Shown one piece after another: positions 25,375-34,727 of a DNA stretch of 64,000 nucleotides (position 1 is the stretch's first letter; each line of letters begins with the position of its first letter). The notes under the pieces were generated by a model. It was not told the origin of the DNA. It was given only the letters and a program-made list of their open reading frames with translations, and searched no databases. Location: positions 62,001 through 126,000 of the forward strand of contig RFZJ01000001.1 in the NCBI GenBank assembly GCA_009920765.1, in the 5' to 3' direction. Made by a program: the position numbers and the translations under genes. Source of the DNA: Planctomycetota bacterium. GTDB lineage: Bacteria > Planctomycetota > Planctomycetia > Gemmatales > Gemmataceae.

Positions 25375-27009
25375 ATGCAACAACCAAAACATTTAATGCA
25401 ACTGTTTTCGTTTTTATTTATTTGCTTAATTACTTTGCATTACCTTGTTATTCCCACTGGCATTGGTTACGGAATACAGGAAATAGGTTCACCCACAATA
25501 CCAACGCAATCTACAGGGGTAGAACCTCCTTTTGAAGGCCAAGATTCTCCTAAAACCCCCTCACCAAAAAGCGCCATGGGCACTTTTTCGCCTTCTGATC
25601 CACCTGCGCCTTTTGTAACTATTCGTGTTCGAGTTTCTGCTCAAGCTAGCCCTAATGATGAGTTAGAGTACCGAATCCTAGTCGAAAATCATTCTCCAGC
25701 TGAAGCTCACCAAGTTCGAGTTAGAAACAATATTCCAACAAATGCAAAATTTATCCGAGCCACACCTCCACCCGACAGTCTTGAAGGAGAACTCATCTGG
25801 AAACTAGGATCCCTTCCTGGCAATTCCAGCAAAGAAATCAAATTGGTGGTGATGGTAACCGGCACAGGCGAAGTTGATTGCATTTCTCGTGTCCAATATG
25901 AACATGGACAAGTCGTCAAAACCCAATTGGCATCCCCCCTACTCATAAAAATGACAGGCCCTATTCAAGCCATGCTTTATGACACACTGAGTTACCAAAT
26001 CGATGTATTCAATACAGGCAATTCAGAATTAGCAGGCGTTCAACTAACCAACATTATTCCTGATGGACTTGAGTTTTTAACCAGCAAGCCTTCAACTACA
26101 GGTGAAAACCCGTTGGTTTGGAATATAGGCAACATCCCAAGTGGGCAATCAAAACGATTGGAATTCCAGGTAGCGGCCAAGAAAACTGGGGAGTTCATCA
26201 ACAAGGCAACAGTAACAACAACTTCTGGAATGAAAAAAGAAACCTCTTCCAAAGTGGAAGTGGGAGAAGTAAAACTTTCCTTGAATATGGGTGGCCCCGA
26301 CCATCGTAACATCAATCGACCTGCAAGCTACCAAATCACAATAACCAATTCCGGAAATCAAATAGTTCGAGGGATAAAAGTTTCTTCTAAATTAGATGCT
26401 TCTACACAATTTCTTGCAGCAAGTGGCGGGGGCAAAAATGAAAATGGTGAAGTGAAATGGCTAATTCCTCAACTTGCACCTAAACAAAGGCAAACCGTAC
26501 AAATGGTAATCAGGCCAACCATTCCAGGCACCTTAAAAAATCGCACAGAAGTAACCGCCGACAAAATCACAACAGGTTGGCAGGTAGAGAAAGTCACCAT
26601 TTTTGAGAACAACAATGGCTTGATTACAGAAATCGATAAAAGTATCGACCCCATGGAAATCGGCGAGCAAACCGCTCTCACCTTACGATTGATAAATTAC
26701 AGCCAAAACCCTATTAAAAACTTGATCCTCAATGCGATCTCGCCGGATACTACTGTTGTGACTGAGGGACGAGGCCCAACAAACTTCAGCAGGCAACCAG
26801 ATAAAGTGGGTTTCCTGCCTTTACCCAGTTTGGACCCGGGAAAAGAAGTAACTTACTCATTATTTTTACAGGCTAAAAAATCAGGTGATGCAACTTTTAG
26901 ACTTGAATATTCAGCAGATGGTGGCATCTCGGGAAAAGCAGAAGAAACCATTTCGATTCTTCCCTCAAGCAAGGCCCCTGCAAGTAACGAGCCCCCTGCT
27001 CTCCCTTAA
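25375..27009 (+). CDS. Secreted protein with DUF11-type repeats
   Basis: The start at ATG 25375 gives MQQPKHLMQLFSFLFICLITLHYLVIP, a signal peptide or anchor; an upstream ATG 25312 has no ribosome site. A Pro-rich stretch is followed by three to four beta-sandwich repeats of DUF11/CARDB character: LEYRILVENHSPAEAHQVRVRNNIPTNAKFI, LSYQIDVFNTGNSELAGVQLTNIIPDGLEFL, and ASYQITITNSGNQIVRGIKVSSKLDASTQFL. Each is followed by a WxIGxLPxGxS-like element. Such proteins are cell-surface or envelope components in Planctomycetes. It converges on the small gene 27012-27230 with only 2 bp between stops and no terminator. Confidence 0.75.
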   Translation: MQQPKHLMQLFSFLFICLITLHYLVIPTGIGYGIQEIGSPTIPTQSTGVEPPFEGQDSPKTPSPKSAMGTFSPSDPPAPFVTIRVRVSAQASPNDELEYRILVENHSPAEAHQVRVRNNIPTNAKFIRATPPPDSLEGELIWKLGSLPGNSSKEIKLVVMVTGTGEVDCISRVQYEHGQVVKTQLASPLLIKMTGPIQAMLYDTLSYQIDVFNTGNSELAGVQLTNIIPDGLEFLTSKPSTTGENPLVWNIGNIPSGQSKRLEFQVAAKKTGEFINKATVTTTSGMKKETSSKVEVGEVKLSLNMGGPDHRNINRPASYQITITNSGNQIVRGIKVSSKLDASTQFLAASGGGKNENGEVKWLIPQLAPKQRQTVQMVIRPTIPGTLKNRTEVTADKITTGWQVEKVTIFENNNGLITEIDKSIDPMEIGEQTALTLRLINYSQNPIKNLILNAISPDTTVVTEGRGPTNFSRQPDKVGFLPLPSLDPGKEVTYSLFLQAKKSGDATFRLEYSADGGISGKAEETISILPSSKAPASNEPPALP

Positions 27010-27011
27010 TC

Positions 27012-27230
27012 TTATCGCATTGCAGAATAGCCAAACCCTTTAATCATGGCTGCTCTCCAGTGCTTGGGCTGAACTTTTCTGTAGCGCTGGGCAGCTTCTG
27101 TAGTTAACGAATCCTTCACCACAACCGCCGAAACAACTTCATCGGCTTTTGCTTTTTTGTTTCCATTTACAATCATCAACCCACTCAAAACTAAAAAACT
27201 GGCAATAATTCCGACAACCCATTTTTGCAT
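27012..27230 (-). CDS. Small exported hypothetical protein
   Basis: This 72-residue product starts MQKWVVGIIASFLVLSGLMIVNG, a clear signal or anchor helix, followed by a basic Lys/Arg-rich tail (AQRYRKVQPKHWRAAMIKGFGYSAMR). No family is recognised. About 250 bp of AT-rich sequence lie upstream, enough for its own promoter. Confidence 0.55.
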   Translation of the reverse strand: MQKWVVGIIASFLVLSGLMIVNGNKKAKADEVVSAVVVKDSLTTEAAQRYRKVQPKHWRAAMIKGFGYSAMR

Positions 27231-27483
27231 CGCATCACTTCCTTGTGCATTCTTCCTTAAAAGCCCAAGATAAAATCTTCAACATCTTTTAAGTTGATCT
27301 ACATTAGTGCAATAACCGTGCCTATATCTTTTTTAATACAAAACAGAACTGTCAAATCACCCTAAACCATTACAGCTAAGAGAATAAGAATTTTCCACAG
27401 TTTTAGAAAAGATTACACCAGACTTCGATCTTTGAAAAGATTACCGATCATTTTTACGCATGCCCCGTAAACTTGCAGATATT

Positions 27484-28587
27484 TCAAAATGATTTCAGAG
27501 GATCGCTTTCCGACCCAGAAGCAATTACTTTCACCGTGGCAAATCGGGATTGAAGCTTAGTAGCCAGCGCCTCTACACCAAATCGCTCTGATTTATAATG
27601 TCCAAGCAAAAGAATCGACTTGTTTTGATCTTTAGCACTCAATAAATCATGAAACCGAGCTTCCCCGGTAATAAAACATTCCGCACCATGCATAAAAGCC
27701 TGCCCCATCAAAGAAGCTCCGCTACCACAAACCACTGCAACCTTCGAAACTAATTGATCCTCTTTCCCTGCAAAAGAAACCCCCTTGATACCCAAGGCTT
27801 TTTCAAACTTTTTTGCAAGATGAGCTATCAAAGTGGGGCGTGCCAGCAATCCCAATCTGCCTGTGCCGGAGTCATTTGGCTTAGGTTTAAGCATCACAAG
27901 ATCGAAAGCTGGTTCTTCATAGGGATGAGATTTTTTTAACGCTGAAATAACAGGTTGAATCCGTGAAACCGGGCAGACGACCTCAAGGCGTTGTTCAACC
28001 ACCTTTTCACGCTGCCCTTTTATTCCGACCACCGGGTTGGCGTGTTCATTTCCAAAAAAAGTGCCCGTCCCTTCCGTAATGAAACTACATTCCTTGTAAT
28101 TACCAATCAAACCTGCGCCAGCTTCAAACAAAGCTTCGCTTACTTTTCCAAGGCTATCACCGGGCAAGAAAGTAACCAATTTTACTTCTTCATTAGTTTT
28201 CAAAGGAATAATCGGGCCGAGGTTTTTAGCAGAAATGATTTCCAATAAAGAATCGTTGATGCCGCCATTCGCATCATCCCAACGAGTGTGTAGAGAATAA
28301 ACGCCTATGCCTTTTGTTGCAAGCTGCCAAAGAATCGCCCCATCCGAACCACCTGAGTTCATGGTTTTCATGGGTTTAAAGGGCAATGGATGATGAGTTA
28401 CAACCATTTGCACTTTTTGTTCAATGGCTTCCTGTGCAACTTCTTTTGTAAGAGTCAAACAAACCAACACTTTTTTGACAGCAGCATCAAAATCCCCGAT
28501 TAAAAGCCCTGTATTATCCCAATCCGCAGCAAGCGAAATGGGAGCAATTTGATCAAACCAAGATACCAACTCAGAAACTGTTGTCAT
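27484..28587 (-). CDS. Nif3/DUF34 family metal-binding protein
   Basis: The start at ATG 28587 gives MTTVSELVSWFDQIAPISLAADWDNTGLLIGD, the family's normal N-terminus; a longer frame would overlap the upstream gene. Typical features are VQMVVTHHPLPFKPMKTM, GIGVYSLHTRWDDANGGINDSLLEII, the inserted CutA/PII-like domain in the middle (KLVTFLPGDSLGKVSEALFEAGAG, PVSRIQPVISALKKSHPYEEPAFDLV), and VCGSGASLMGQAFMHGAECFITGEARFHDLL. The 367-residue three-part form matches the YqfO type. Annotated by homology as 'GTP cyclohydrolase 1 type 2', its real activity is unsettled. It starts 13 bp after the large haem-protein gene. Confidence 0.88.
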   Translation of the reverse strand: MTTVSELVSWFDQIAPISLAADWDNTGLLIGDFDAAVKKVLVCLTLTKEVAQEAIEQKVQMVVTHHPLPFKPMKTMNSGGSDGAILWQLATKGIGVYSLHTRWDDANGGINDSLLEIISAKNLGPIIPLKTNEEVKLVTFLPGDSLGKVSEALFEAGAGLIGNYKECSFITEGTGTFFGNEHANPVVGIKGQREKVVEQRLEVVCPVSRIQPVISALKKSHPYEEPAFDLVMLKPKPNDSGTGRLGLLARPTLIAHLAKKFEKALGIKGVSFAGKEDQLVSKVAVVCGSGASLMGQAFMHGAECFITGEARFHDLLSAKDQNKSILLLGHYKSERFGVEALATKLQSRFATVKVIASGSESDPLKSF

Positions 28588-28600
28588 AAATCCACAGCCC

Positions 28601-31597
28601 TTACATTCCAGAAACTTGTAAAAGATAAGCAATTAAATTGGCCATATCTTCTGGCTTTACCTGCATATCCAAACCTTCAGGCATTAGCGATTTTGAAGTC
28701 GCCTGAATCGACTCAATCTGATTTCTAAGAATCGTATCTTCAGCATTCTCCCCGCGCTTGAGATTGACTGAAGTTCCAGACTCCGATGCCAGCAAGCCAC
28801 TAAATATTCGCCCCTGCTTTGTTTCAATGGTGTAATTAACATATCTGGGATCAACTTCCCTACTTGGGTCAAGGATTGCAATGAGCAAGTATTCCGCATT
28901 TTTGCCACGGATGGCCGAAAGAAGGTCCGGCCCCACCTGATATCCCATATCATCAAATTTATGGCAGGTTGCACAATTTTTTCTGAATACTTCTTTACCT
29001 TTATTTTGGTCGCCTTTCATTTCCAATACCTTGGAATAAGATTCAACCACCTGCTTGCGATTGGTGGCACTGGTTTTTGCAAGTATCGCAATAACTTTTT
29101 GTTGCAGGGAAACTTGGTTTAATTTTTTAAGCTGGTCAATTCTTGATGCTTCAAGATGCGAGGGCTGAATGATCCCTTTTTCCATACCACCAACAATAGC
29201 CTCGATGCGATCTTTCCTTGAAAAAAGAGTTTCTACTGCCTCACGCCTTAACGATGGACTGAACGAAGGCCATGCATCAAGAATAATTTTACTAACTTCT
29301 GTTTTTTTAAATGCAGAGAGTACCTGAAGAGTGGCAGTTTGAATTGCGGGAGGCGTTTGCGCCTGAAGTAATTCGGGAGCAATTTGTGAAATAACAGGGA
29401 ATGGCCCCATTGCAAGCAATCGCAATGCAGACAACCTGCTTGCAATCGAGGCGGTGGAAAGTCGGGCATTCTTCGCCGCATTATCAAATAACGGCCTCAG
29501 ACTATCCAGGGCTTTTTTCAATTGGTCATCGGGGTTTTCCCAAAGATCTTCGGCAGAATTCCCAATTGCAACCTGGCTTTGTGCAATGCCTTCAAGAATA
29601 GCTGCGCGCAAAGCAGGTTTAAAGTCTGGCCTTTGAACCAGTTTCAACAATTTAGCCATGTCCGCATTTTCCAAACGGGTTGAAGATGCTGCAGAAAGTC
29701 GGGAAAGAAAGGACTCCTTACCCGAATTACCACCAGCACCAATGGATTCATCTTCAAGGAGATCCAAAAGAAGTTTCCCACCAACCTGGGCTGAAGAACT
29801 AAGAATAGCCGTTTGCATCCAGCGATCATCACCATCACTTTTTACAAGCTTCACCAACGTATCTTTACATTTATCAGGCCCGACGTTACCCATGGCAAAG
29901 GCTACCTGGCAACGCACCCGGGCATCTTGATCACTTACAAGATTTGAAACTAATTTGAGCACCGAATCCGATTGGTTGATGAATTTATTTGCAAGCCTGA
30001 CGGCATGCAGCCTTACACCAGGCGATAAATCTGCTAAAGCATGAACAACTTGTTTTTCTTGTAATATTTTTAAACCATCGAGCGTACAGAGTGCATGCAT
30101 TCTGGCTTGTGGAGATTGGCTCTTTAGTGCTAAATCAATGAGCAAATCTTTTGCATCAACTTGATTGCGCTCGACAAGCAATTTTTGGGCCATCATTCGC
30201 CTGGTTTGATTTCCTGACTCTAATTCTAGAACCAAGCCTTTTAGATTTGAAGGCTCAGGAAAAGACTGTGCTTTTTTCATCCCATCTGGAATGATTCTCC
30301 AAATACGCCCTTTACCCTGCGTTTTTAAAGGTAAAACTGCTTTCATATCTTCAGGAAGGGATAAAGGCGTTTCAATAACTTCACGATAAAAATCAAGTAC
30401 TAATATCGAACCATCCAAACAAAGATTCAAATGTACGGGCCTGAACCAGTTATCAGTAGAAGCAAGAAATTCCCTTTCAGGATCGCCCCGCCTCGAAACA
30501 AATGTTACCCCTTTTGGTTCTAAAACATCCCGCAGGATTGCATTATTCGCAGGTTCGCAAATGATGATGCTATCGCGATAAGGCGCCTGAACCGAATCAG
30601 AATCCAGCAGAAGAGGGCTGCATGATGAAGTCGAATATCCACCGGGAACCAGTTCTGTCGCAGGCAACCTCTTGGCAAGTTCACTTGATTTTCGCCTGCT
30701 GGTGCGTTCCACACGCCATGCTTCAAACGGACTTATTCGAAACACTTTGCATGATGCGCCATGTTCCGCAATATCCAAAGCCATGCTGCCAACAGCAAGG
30801 TATGGGTTTCTACGAATCTGATCATCAGGCAAAACCATATGTCGCAAATGTTGACTGTTGGTGGAAGAAAAAAGAGCCCCGAATGAATCCATGGTCAAGC
30901 CATATTGCCCGCCACCGGTAACGGGATCAAGGCTGTCGGGAATATCAGGCCTGAACCGAATCCCCCTGCCACGCAATTCGACCGGGGGCATCCTGGGGTT
31001 TTCCTTACTTGTAATTGTTCCGCCATTACTTCCTGCAACCGCATGAATTTGATTATCGAGGCCCCATCTGAAACTATTCAACATTTGTTGGATATTGTAG
31101 GTGTGAAACCCAGTGAAAAGAACATTGGAAAAATCAGCTTTGCCATCGTTATTGGTATCTTCAAGGTAAATAAGATCAGGAGCATTTGCAACGATTAGGC
31201 CTTTTTTCCAAGGAAATAAGCCTATGGGAAAGCGCAAACCTTGGGCAAAAATAGTGCTAGTTTCGTAAAATCCATCTTTGTCTTTATCTTCCAACAACTT
31301 GATTCGACCTGAAGAAACATCCCCCGTTCCAACTCCGCCGTTTGGATAACCGATCATTTCGGCAACAAACAACCGGCCTTGTTCATCCTCTGCAAGCGCG
31401 ACGGGATCAATAATCGTTGGTTCAGAAGCTGCAAGTTCAATTTTAAACCCTGTAGCAAGTTTGAAAGTTTTCTTTTCTTCGCCAGGAGTCAGGGGGCCCG
31501 GATTACTTAAATCCAGAGGTTTAACATTCTGGCCCATCAAACCAATCGCCCCAAAAGCAACCATCCCTAGCGATAAAATAATTGGAGTTAATTTCAT
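28601..31597 (-). CDS. PVC-type membrane-bound dehydrogenase-like haem protein
   Basis: The 998-residue exported protein (signal MKLTPIILSLGMVAFGAIGLMG) belongs to the large planctomycete family with three parts. A beta-propeller has the glucose/sorbosone-dehydrogenase-like pattern (FKIELAASEPTIIDPVALAEDEQGRLFVAEM, KLLEDKDKDGFYETSTIFAQGLRFPIGLF, NNDGKADFSNVLFTG). A helical HEAT-repeat middle (residues about 480-830) follows. The C-terminal c-type cytochrome domain has GKEVFRKNCATCHKFDDMGYQVGPDLL and a later Met ligand candidate. The family is thought to oxidise sugars or alcohols at the cell surface; no substrate can be read here. It is divergent from the C1 cluster across only 58 bp. Confidence 0.88.
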   Translation of the reverse strand: MKLTPIILSLGMVAFGAIGLMGQNVKPLDLSNPGPLTPGEEKKTFKLATGFKIELAASEPTIIDPVALAEDEQGRLFVAEMIGYPNGGVGTGDVSSGRIKLLEDKDKDGFYETSTIFAQGLRFPIGLFPWKKGLIVANAPDLIYLEDTNNDGKADFSNVLFTGFHTYNIQQMLNSFRWGLDNQIHAVAGSNGGTITSKENPRMPPVELRGRGIRFRPDIPDSLDPVTGGGQYGLTMDSFGALFSSTNSQHLRHMVLPDDQIRRNPYLAVGSMALDIAEHGASCKVFRISPFEAWRVERTSRRKSSELAKRLPATELVPGGYSTSSCSPLLLDSDSVQAPYRDSIIICEPANNAILRDVLEPKGVTFVSRRGDPEREFLASTDNWFRPVHLNLCLDGSILVLDFYREVIETPLSLPEDMKAVLPLKTQGKGRIWRIIPDGMKKAQSFPEPSNLKGLVLELESGNQTRRMMAQKLLVERNQVDAKDLLIDLALKSQSPQARMHALCTLDGLKILQEKQVVHALADLSPGVRLHAVRLANKFINQSDSVLKLVSNLVSDQDARVRCQVAFAMGNVGPDKCKDTLVKLVKSDGDDRWMQTAILSSSAQVGGKLLLDLLEDESIGAGGNSGKESFLSRLSAASSTRLENADMAKLLKLVQRPDFKPALRAAILEGIAQSQVAIGNSAEDLWENPDDQLKKALDSLRPLFDNAAKNARLSTASIASRLSALRLLAMGPFPVISQIAPELLQAQTPPAIQTATLQVLSAFKKTEVSKIILDAWPSFSPSLRREAVETLFSRKDRIEAIVGGMEKGIIQPSHLEASRIDQLKKLNQVSLQQKVIAILAKTSATNRKQVVESYSKVLEMKGDQNKGKEVFRKNCATCHKFDDMGYQVGPDLLSAIRGKNAEYLLIAILDPSREVDPRYVNYTIETKQGRIFSGLLASESGTSVNLKRGENAEDTILRNQIESIQATSKSLMPEGLDMQVKPEDMANLIAYLLQVSGM

Positions 31598-31655
31598 GAT
31601 TGATCCTGTTTTTAGTAGACTGCTTTAATCAAGTGTATCCAAAAGGTTCTTAATC

Positions 31656-32846
31656 ATGGCAGGAAGTTTTAATTTACCTCGCAAGGGCGACAATGCAACC
31701 TTAATATTAATAGGTGCAAGTGTAAGGGCCTTGGCATTTTCTTGTATAAGAGCAGGTTATAAACCATGGTGTATCGATCTATATGCAGATGAGGATCTTG
31801 CTAAAAAGTGCCCCACCACCCAGATAAAAAAATCCTTCCCCAATGAAATTGCGGCTTTAATCAAAGCCGCCCCGATAGCGCCGATACTTTATACAGGGGG
31901 GCTAGAGAACCATTCCTCGCTTTTGGATTTACTCGCAGAACAGCGCGAAGTTCTAGGTATTAAAGGAAATACCCTTAATAAACTCAGAAATACGTGCACA
32001 CTTTTTAATCTGTTAAAATCCAGACAAATAAACACCCCTGGGATTATTACAAATTCCAAGGATTTTAATACCGGATCTGTATATCTTCGCAAACCTAAAA
32101 ACCGCTCTGGGGGATTAGGTATAAAGTATTTTGATCTAAGCAAACAACCTATCATGAATGATGCTGATTTTTACCATCAAGAATTCATAAATGGTGAAAG
32201 CAGAAGTGCGATCTTTTGCTTCTTCCAAACCGGTTTTGAACTTTTAGGGGTGAGCATTCAATCTTCAGGTACAAAATTTTTGCACGCAGATGATTTCTTA
32301 TATTCAGGCAATATAGGCCCGGTAAATCCTTGTAGCTCCGAACTTGCTCAACTTCAAGCCATAGGCGAATTATTATCTACCAATTATCGACCGCTAGGCC
32401 TACTTGGAATGGACTATATTTTAAAAGATTCAAAGGTTTTCCCTCTCGAGATAAACCCTCGCTACACAGCTTCGGTGGAAGTATTGGAATTAGCAACAGG
32501 GCAAAATTTTATAACCAAGCACATGCATGCTTTTGGCATAAATACTACTTTTGAAAATCCCAAGCCCATCAAGCCATCTGTTATTGGGAAAGCGATTTAT
32601 TATGCCCCTAATGATGTTTTGATTCCGGAAGATGCACCATGGACCTCAATTGACCAGGGTTCTTGTTTATTTTCAGATTTTGCTGATATTCCAAAAAGCA
32701 AGTCAGTGATTTACAAGGGGTCACCCGTTGTCACTATTTTCGCAAAAGCCAACTCTGCAACCGAAGTTGAAGTTCAATTGAAAAAGCTAACTTCTCAGTT
32801 AGACTCCCTATTCCTTGTTGGCACTTTGCAAAACAACTTGGTTTAA
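31656..32846 (+). CDS. ATP-grasp enzyme (COG2232-like), first gene of the C1/pterin cluster
   Basis: This 396-residue ATP-grasp protein begins with a preATP-grasp fold (TLILIGASVRALAFSCIRAGYKPWCIDLYADEDL) and continues with VYLRKPKNRSGGLGIKYF (nucleotide lysine and Gly loop), FYHQEFINGESRSAIFCF, and FPLEINPRYTASVEVLELATG with the E-x-N metal site. It resembles the ATP-grasp protein called OrfY in methylotroph H4MPT clusters, as I recall it. The family joins a carboxylate to an amine or thiol, so a ligation step in H4MPT or methanofuran-type cofactor synthesis is likely, but the step is unknown. mch follows after 48 bp. Confidence 0.75.
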   Translation: MAGSFNLPRKGDNATLILIGASVRALAFSCIRAGYKPWCIDLYADEDLAKKCPTTQIKKSFPNEIAALIKAAPIAPILYTGGLENHSSLLDLLAEQREVLGIKGNTLNKLRNTCTLFNLLKSRQINTPGIITNSKDFNTGSVYLRKPKNRSGGLGIKYFDLSKQPIMNDADFYHQEFINGESRSAIFCFFQTGFELLGVSIQSSGTKFLHADDFLYSGNIGPVNPCSSELAQLQAIGELLSTNYRPLGLLGMDYILKDSKVFPLEINPRYTASVEVLELATGQNFITKHMHAFGINTTFENPKPIKPSVIGKAIYYAPNDVLIPEDAPWTSIDQGSCLFSDFADIPKSKSVIYKGSPVVTIFAKANSATEVEVQLKKLTSQLDSLFLVGTLQNNLV

Positions 32847-32894
32847 TTTAAAAGTAATAGTTTTAAAAAACGTAAAACTGAGGATCGAACGACA

Positions 32895-33842
32895 ATGAGT
32901 TTAAATCTGAATGCTGGGGCCCTGCGAATCGTAAATCGTGTTCAAGCTCGAAAAGCCGAACTTGGATTGGAAATTACCAAAACAGAAGCTAATGGAACTT
33001 TCCTCGACTTCGGAATCAAAGCCAGAGGGGGAATTCAAGCTGGCCTTGAACTTGCACGGGCTTGCATGTCAGGCCTTGCCAAAATCTCATTGACCCCAAG
33101 TCATCTCGATTTATGGAAGGGGCCGGCAATTGCAGTTGCTACAGATCACCCTGTTCTTTCATGCCTGGCATCGCAATATGCAGGCTGGCAAATTGCCTTG
33201 GGAAAGTTTTTTGCAATGGGTTCAGGCCCTATGCGCGCGCATTATGGCAACGAAGATTTATTCAACCATATTTCAGGAAGGGAAAAATCCCCCCATGTTG
33301 TTGGCATCCTTGAAACAAGCAAAGCACCTGATTCGGCTGTGTTTGATTATTTATCTTCCAAACTGGAATTGAGTCACGAAAACATCACCCTTTTGGGAGC
33401 ACCAACTGGAAGTATTGCTGGCTCCATTCAAATAGTTGCACGAAGTGTGGAAACAGCAATGCATAAGCTCCATGAACTAAAATTCCCATTGGATTCGATC
33501 AAACAAGGCGCTGGGCATGCACCTCTGGCACCACCCTCCCCGGATTTCACCGAAGCGATTGGACGAACCAATGATGCTATTTTATACGGGGCCACAGTGC
33601 ATCTTTGGGTGGACACCGAAGATGATATCATTTCAACCTTTGGGCCCAAAGTTCCATCAAATTCCTCTTCCGACCATGGGCAACCTTTCGCAGAAATCTT
33701 TCGAAAAGTCAAAGGTGATTTCTACAAAATTGACCCGCTCCTCTTTTCTCCTGCAACAGTACACTTTTACAATTTGAAAACGGGAAGATGTTTCCAGTTC
33801 GGCAAGCTTGAAACCAACTTGCTTAACAAATCCTGGAGCTGA
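32895..33842 (+). CDS. mch: Methenyltetrahydromethanopterin cyclohydrolase
   Basis: Mch hydrolyses methenyl-H4MPT to N5-formyl-H4MPT (EC 3.5.4.27) in the cytoplasmic H4MPT-linked C1 pathway. The 315-residue product has the family's typical length and blocks: SLNLNAGALRIVNRVQARKAELGLEI, DFGIKARGGIQAGLELARACMSGLAKI, PVLSCLASQYAGWQIALGKFFAMGSGPMRA, ENITLLGAPTGSIAGSIQIVARSVETAMHKL and GAGHAPLAPPSPDFTEAIGRTNDAILYGATVHLWVD. An AGGAT element precedes ATG 32895. Mch is known from methanogens, methylotrophic proteobacteria and Planctomycetes. Its presence is the anchor for reading the neighbours as H4MPT genes. Confidence 0.93.
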   Translation: MSLNLNAGALRIVNRVQARKAELGLEITKTEANGTFLDFGIKARGGIQAGLELARACMSGLAKISLTPSHLDLWKGPAIAVATDHPVLSCLASQYAGWQIALGKFFAMGSGPMRAHYGNEDLFNHISGREKSPHVVGILETSKAPDSAVFDYLSSKLELSHENITLLGAPTGSIAGSIQIVARSVETAMHKLHELKFPLDSIKQGAGHAPLAPPSPDFTEAIGRTNDAILYGATVHLWVDTEDDIISTFGPKVPSNSSSDHGQPFAEIFRKVKGDFYKIDPLLFSPATVHFYNLKTGRCFQFGKLETNLLNKSWS

Positions 33843-33869
33843 TTCTTCTTTCATTCACGGACAATAGTT

Positions 33870-34727
33870 ATGATTTTCAACATTATGGGTGGCAAAGAAG
33901 GATGGCATGTCAAAGACTTGCTGCGGGCTGCACAGTCTTTAGGGTTCAAAGCAAATGTCACTGACTTTCGATTGATAACCCACTCCCTGATAAAGTCCTC
34001 AAATCAAGCGTTTGAAGAGGCAGATTGCACCATCATTCGAACCATGCCTCCGGGGTCTTTGGAGCAGGTTGTTTTTAGAATGGATGTACTTCATGCCCTA
34101 CAGCGAAAAGGCAAAAAAGTTTTAAACCCACCCCGGGCACTTGAGTCTGCAGTGGATAAATTTCTTGCAAGCGAACTCCTGCAATCCCACGGGTTGGATA
34201 TTCCCAATACTTTTTGTTGTCAGGATTCCGATACTGCAATGGAAGCTTTTGAACGATTCGGCAAAGATATCGTTGTCAAGCCTTTATTTGGTGCAGAAGG
34301 CAGGGGAATATTGCGGATCCAAGACGAGCAACTGGCATGGCGAGTTTTTCGTGCGATCGAAAAAATTGGGGGTGTAATTTATCTACAGCCCTATATCAAA
34401 CACCCAGGATGGGATCTTCGCATTTTCATTCTTGGCGGAAAAGTTCTTGGGGGCATGAAACGAACCGCTCCCCAAGGTGCTTGGATGACCAATGTTGCAC
34501 AAGGTGGCAAAGGCGAACCTTACAAACTAAACTCCGATCTTGAAGAAATCGGCATCAAGGCATCCAAGGCTGTGGGGGCTGAAATTGCCGGGGTTGACTT
34601 GATCTTGGATGAACATGGAAAATGGTTGGTTTTGGAAGTCAATGCTGTTCCGGGATGGAAGGCATTTGCACCAGTAACAGGGATCGATATCGCCAGAGAA
34701 ATACTTATTTATGCAAACCATTCCTAA
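33870..34727 (+). CDS. RimK-like ATP-grasp ligase of the H4MPT cluster
   Basis: The 285-residue protein starts MIFNIMGGKEGWHVKDLLRAAQSLGF. It has the RimK-type ATP-grasp core: VVKPLFGAEGRGILRI, a GGVIYLQPYIKHPGWDLRIFILGGKVLGGMKR block, and VLEVNAVPGWKAFAPVTG with the E-x-N metal ligands. RimK relatives add glutamate to carboxylates: MptN in archaea glutamylates H4MPT, and the gene called Orf17 in methylotroph clusters is of this type. Glutamylation of the pterin cofactor is therefore a fair guess. It follows mch by 27 bp, and its last 17 bp overlap the longest reading of the next gene. Confidence 0.78.
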   Translation: MIFNIMGGKEGWHVKDLLRAAQSLGFKANVTDFRLITHSLIKSSNQAFEEADCTIIRTMPPGSLEQVVFRMDVLHALQRKGKKVLNPPRALESAVDKFLASELLQSHGLDIPNTFCCQDSDTAMEAFERFGKDIVVKPLFGAEGRGILRIQDEQLAWRVFRAIEKIGGVIYLQPYIKHPGWDLRIFILGGKVLGGMKRTAPQGAWMTNVAQGGKGEPYKLNSDLEEIGIKASKAVGAEIAGVDLILDEHGKWLVLEVNAVPGWKAFAPVTGIDIAREILIYANHS

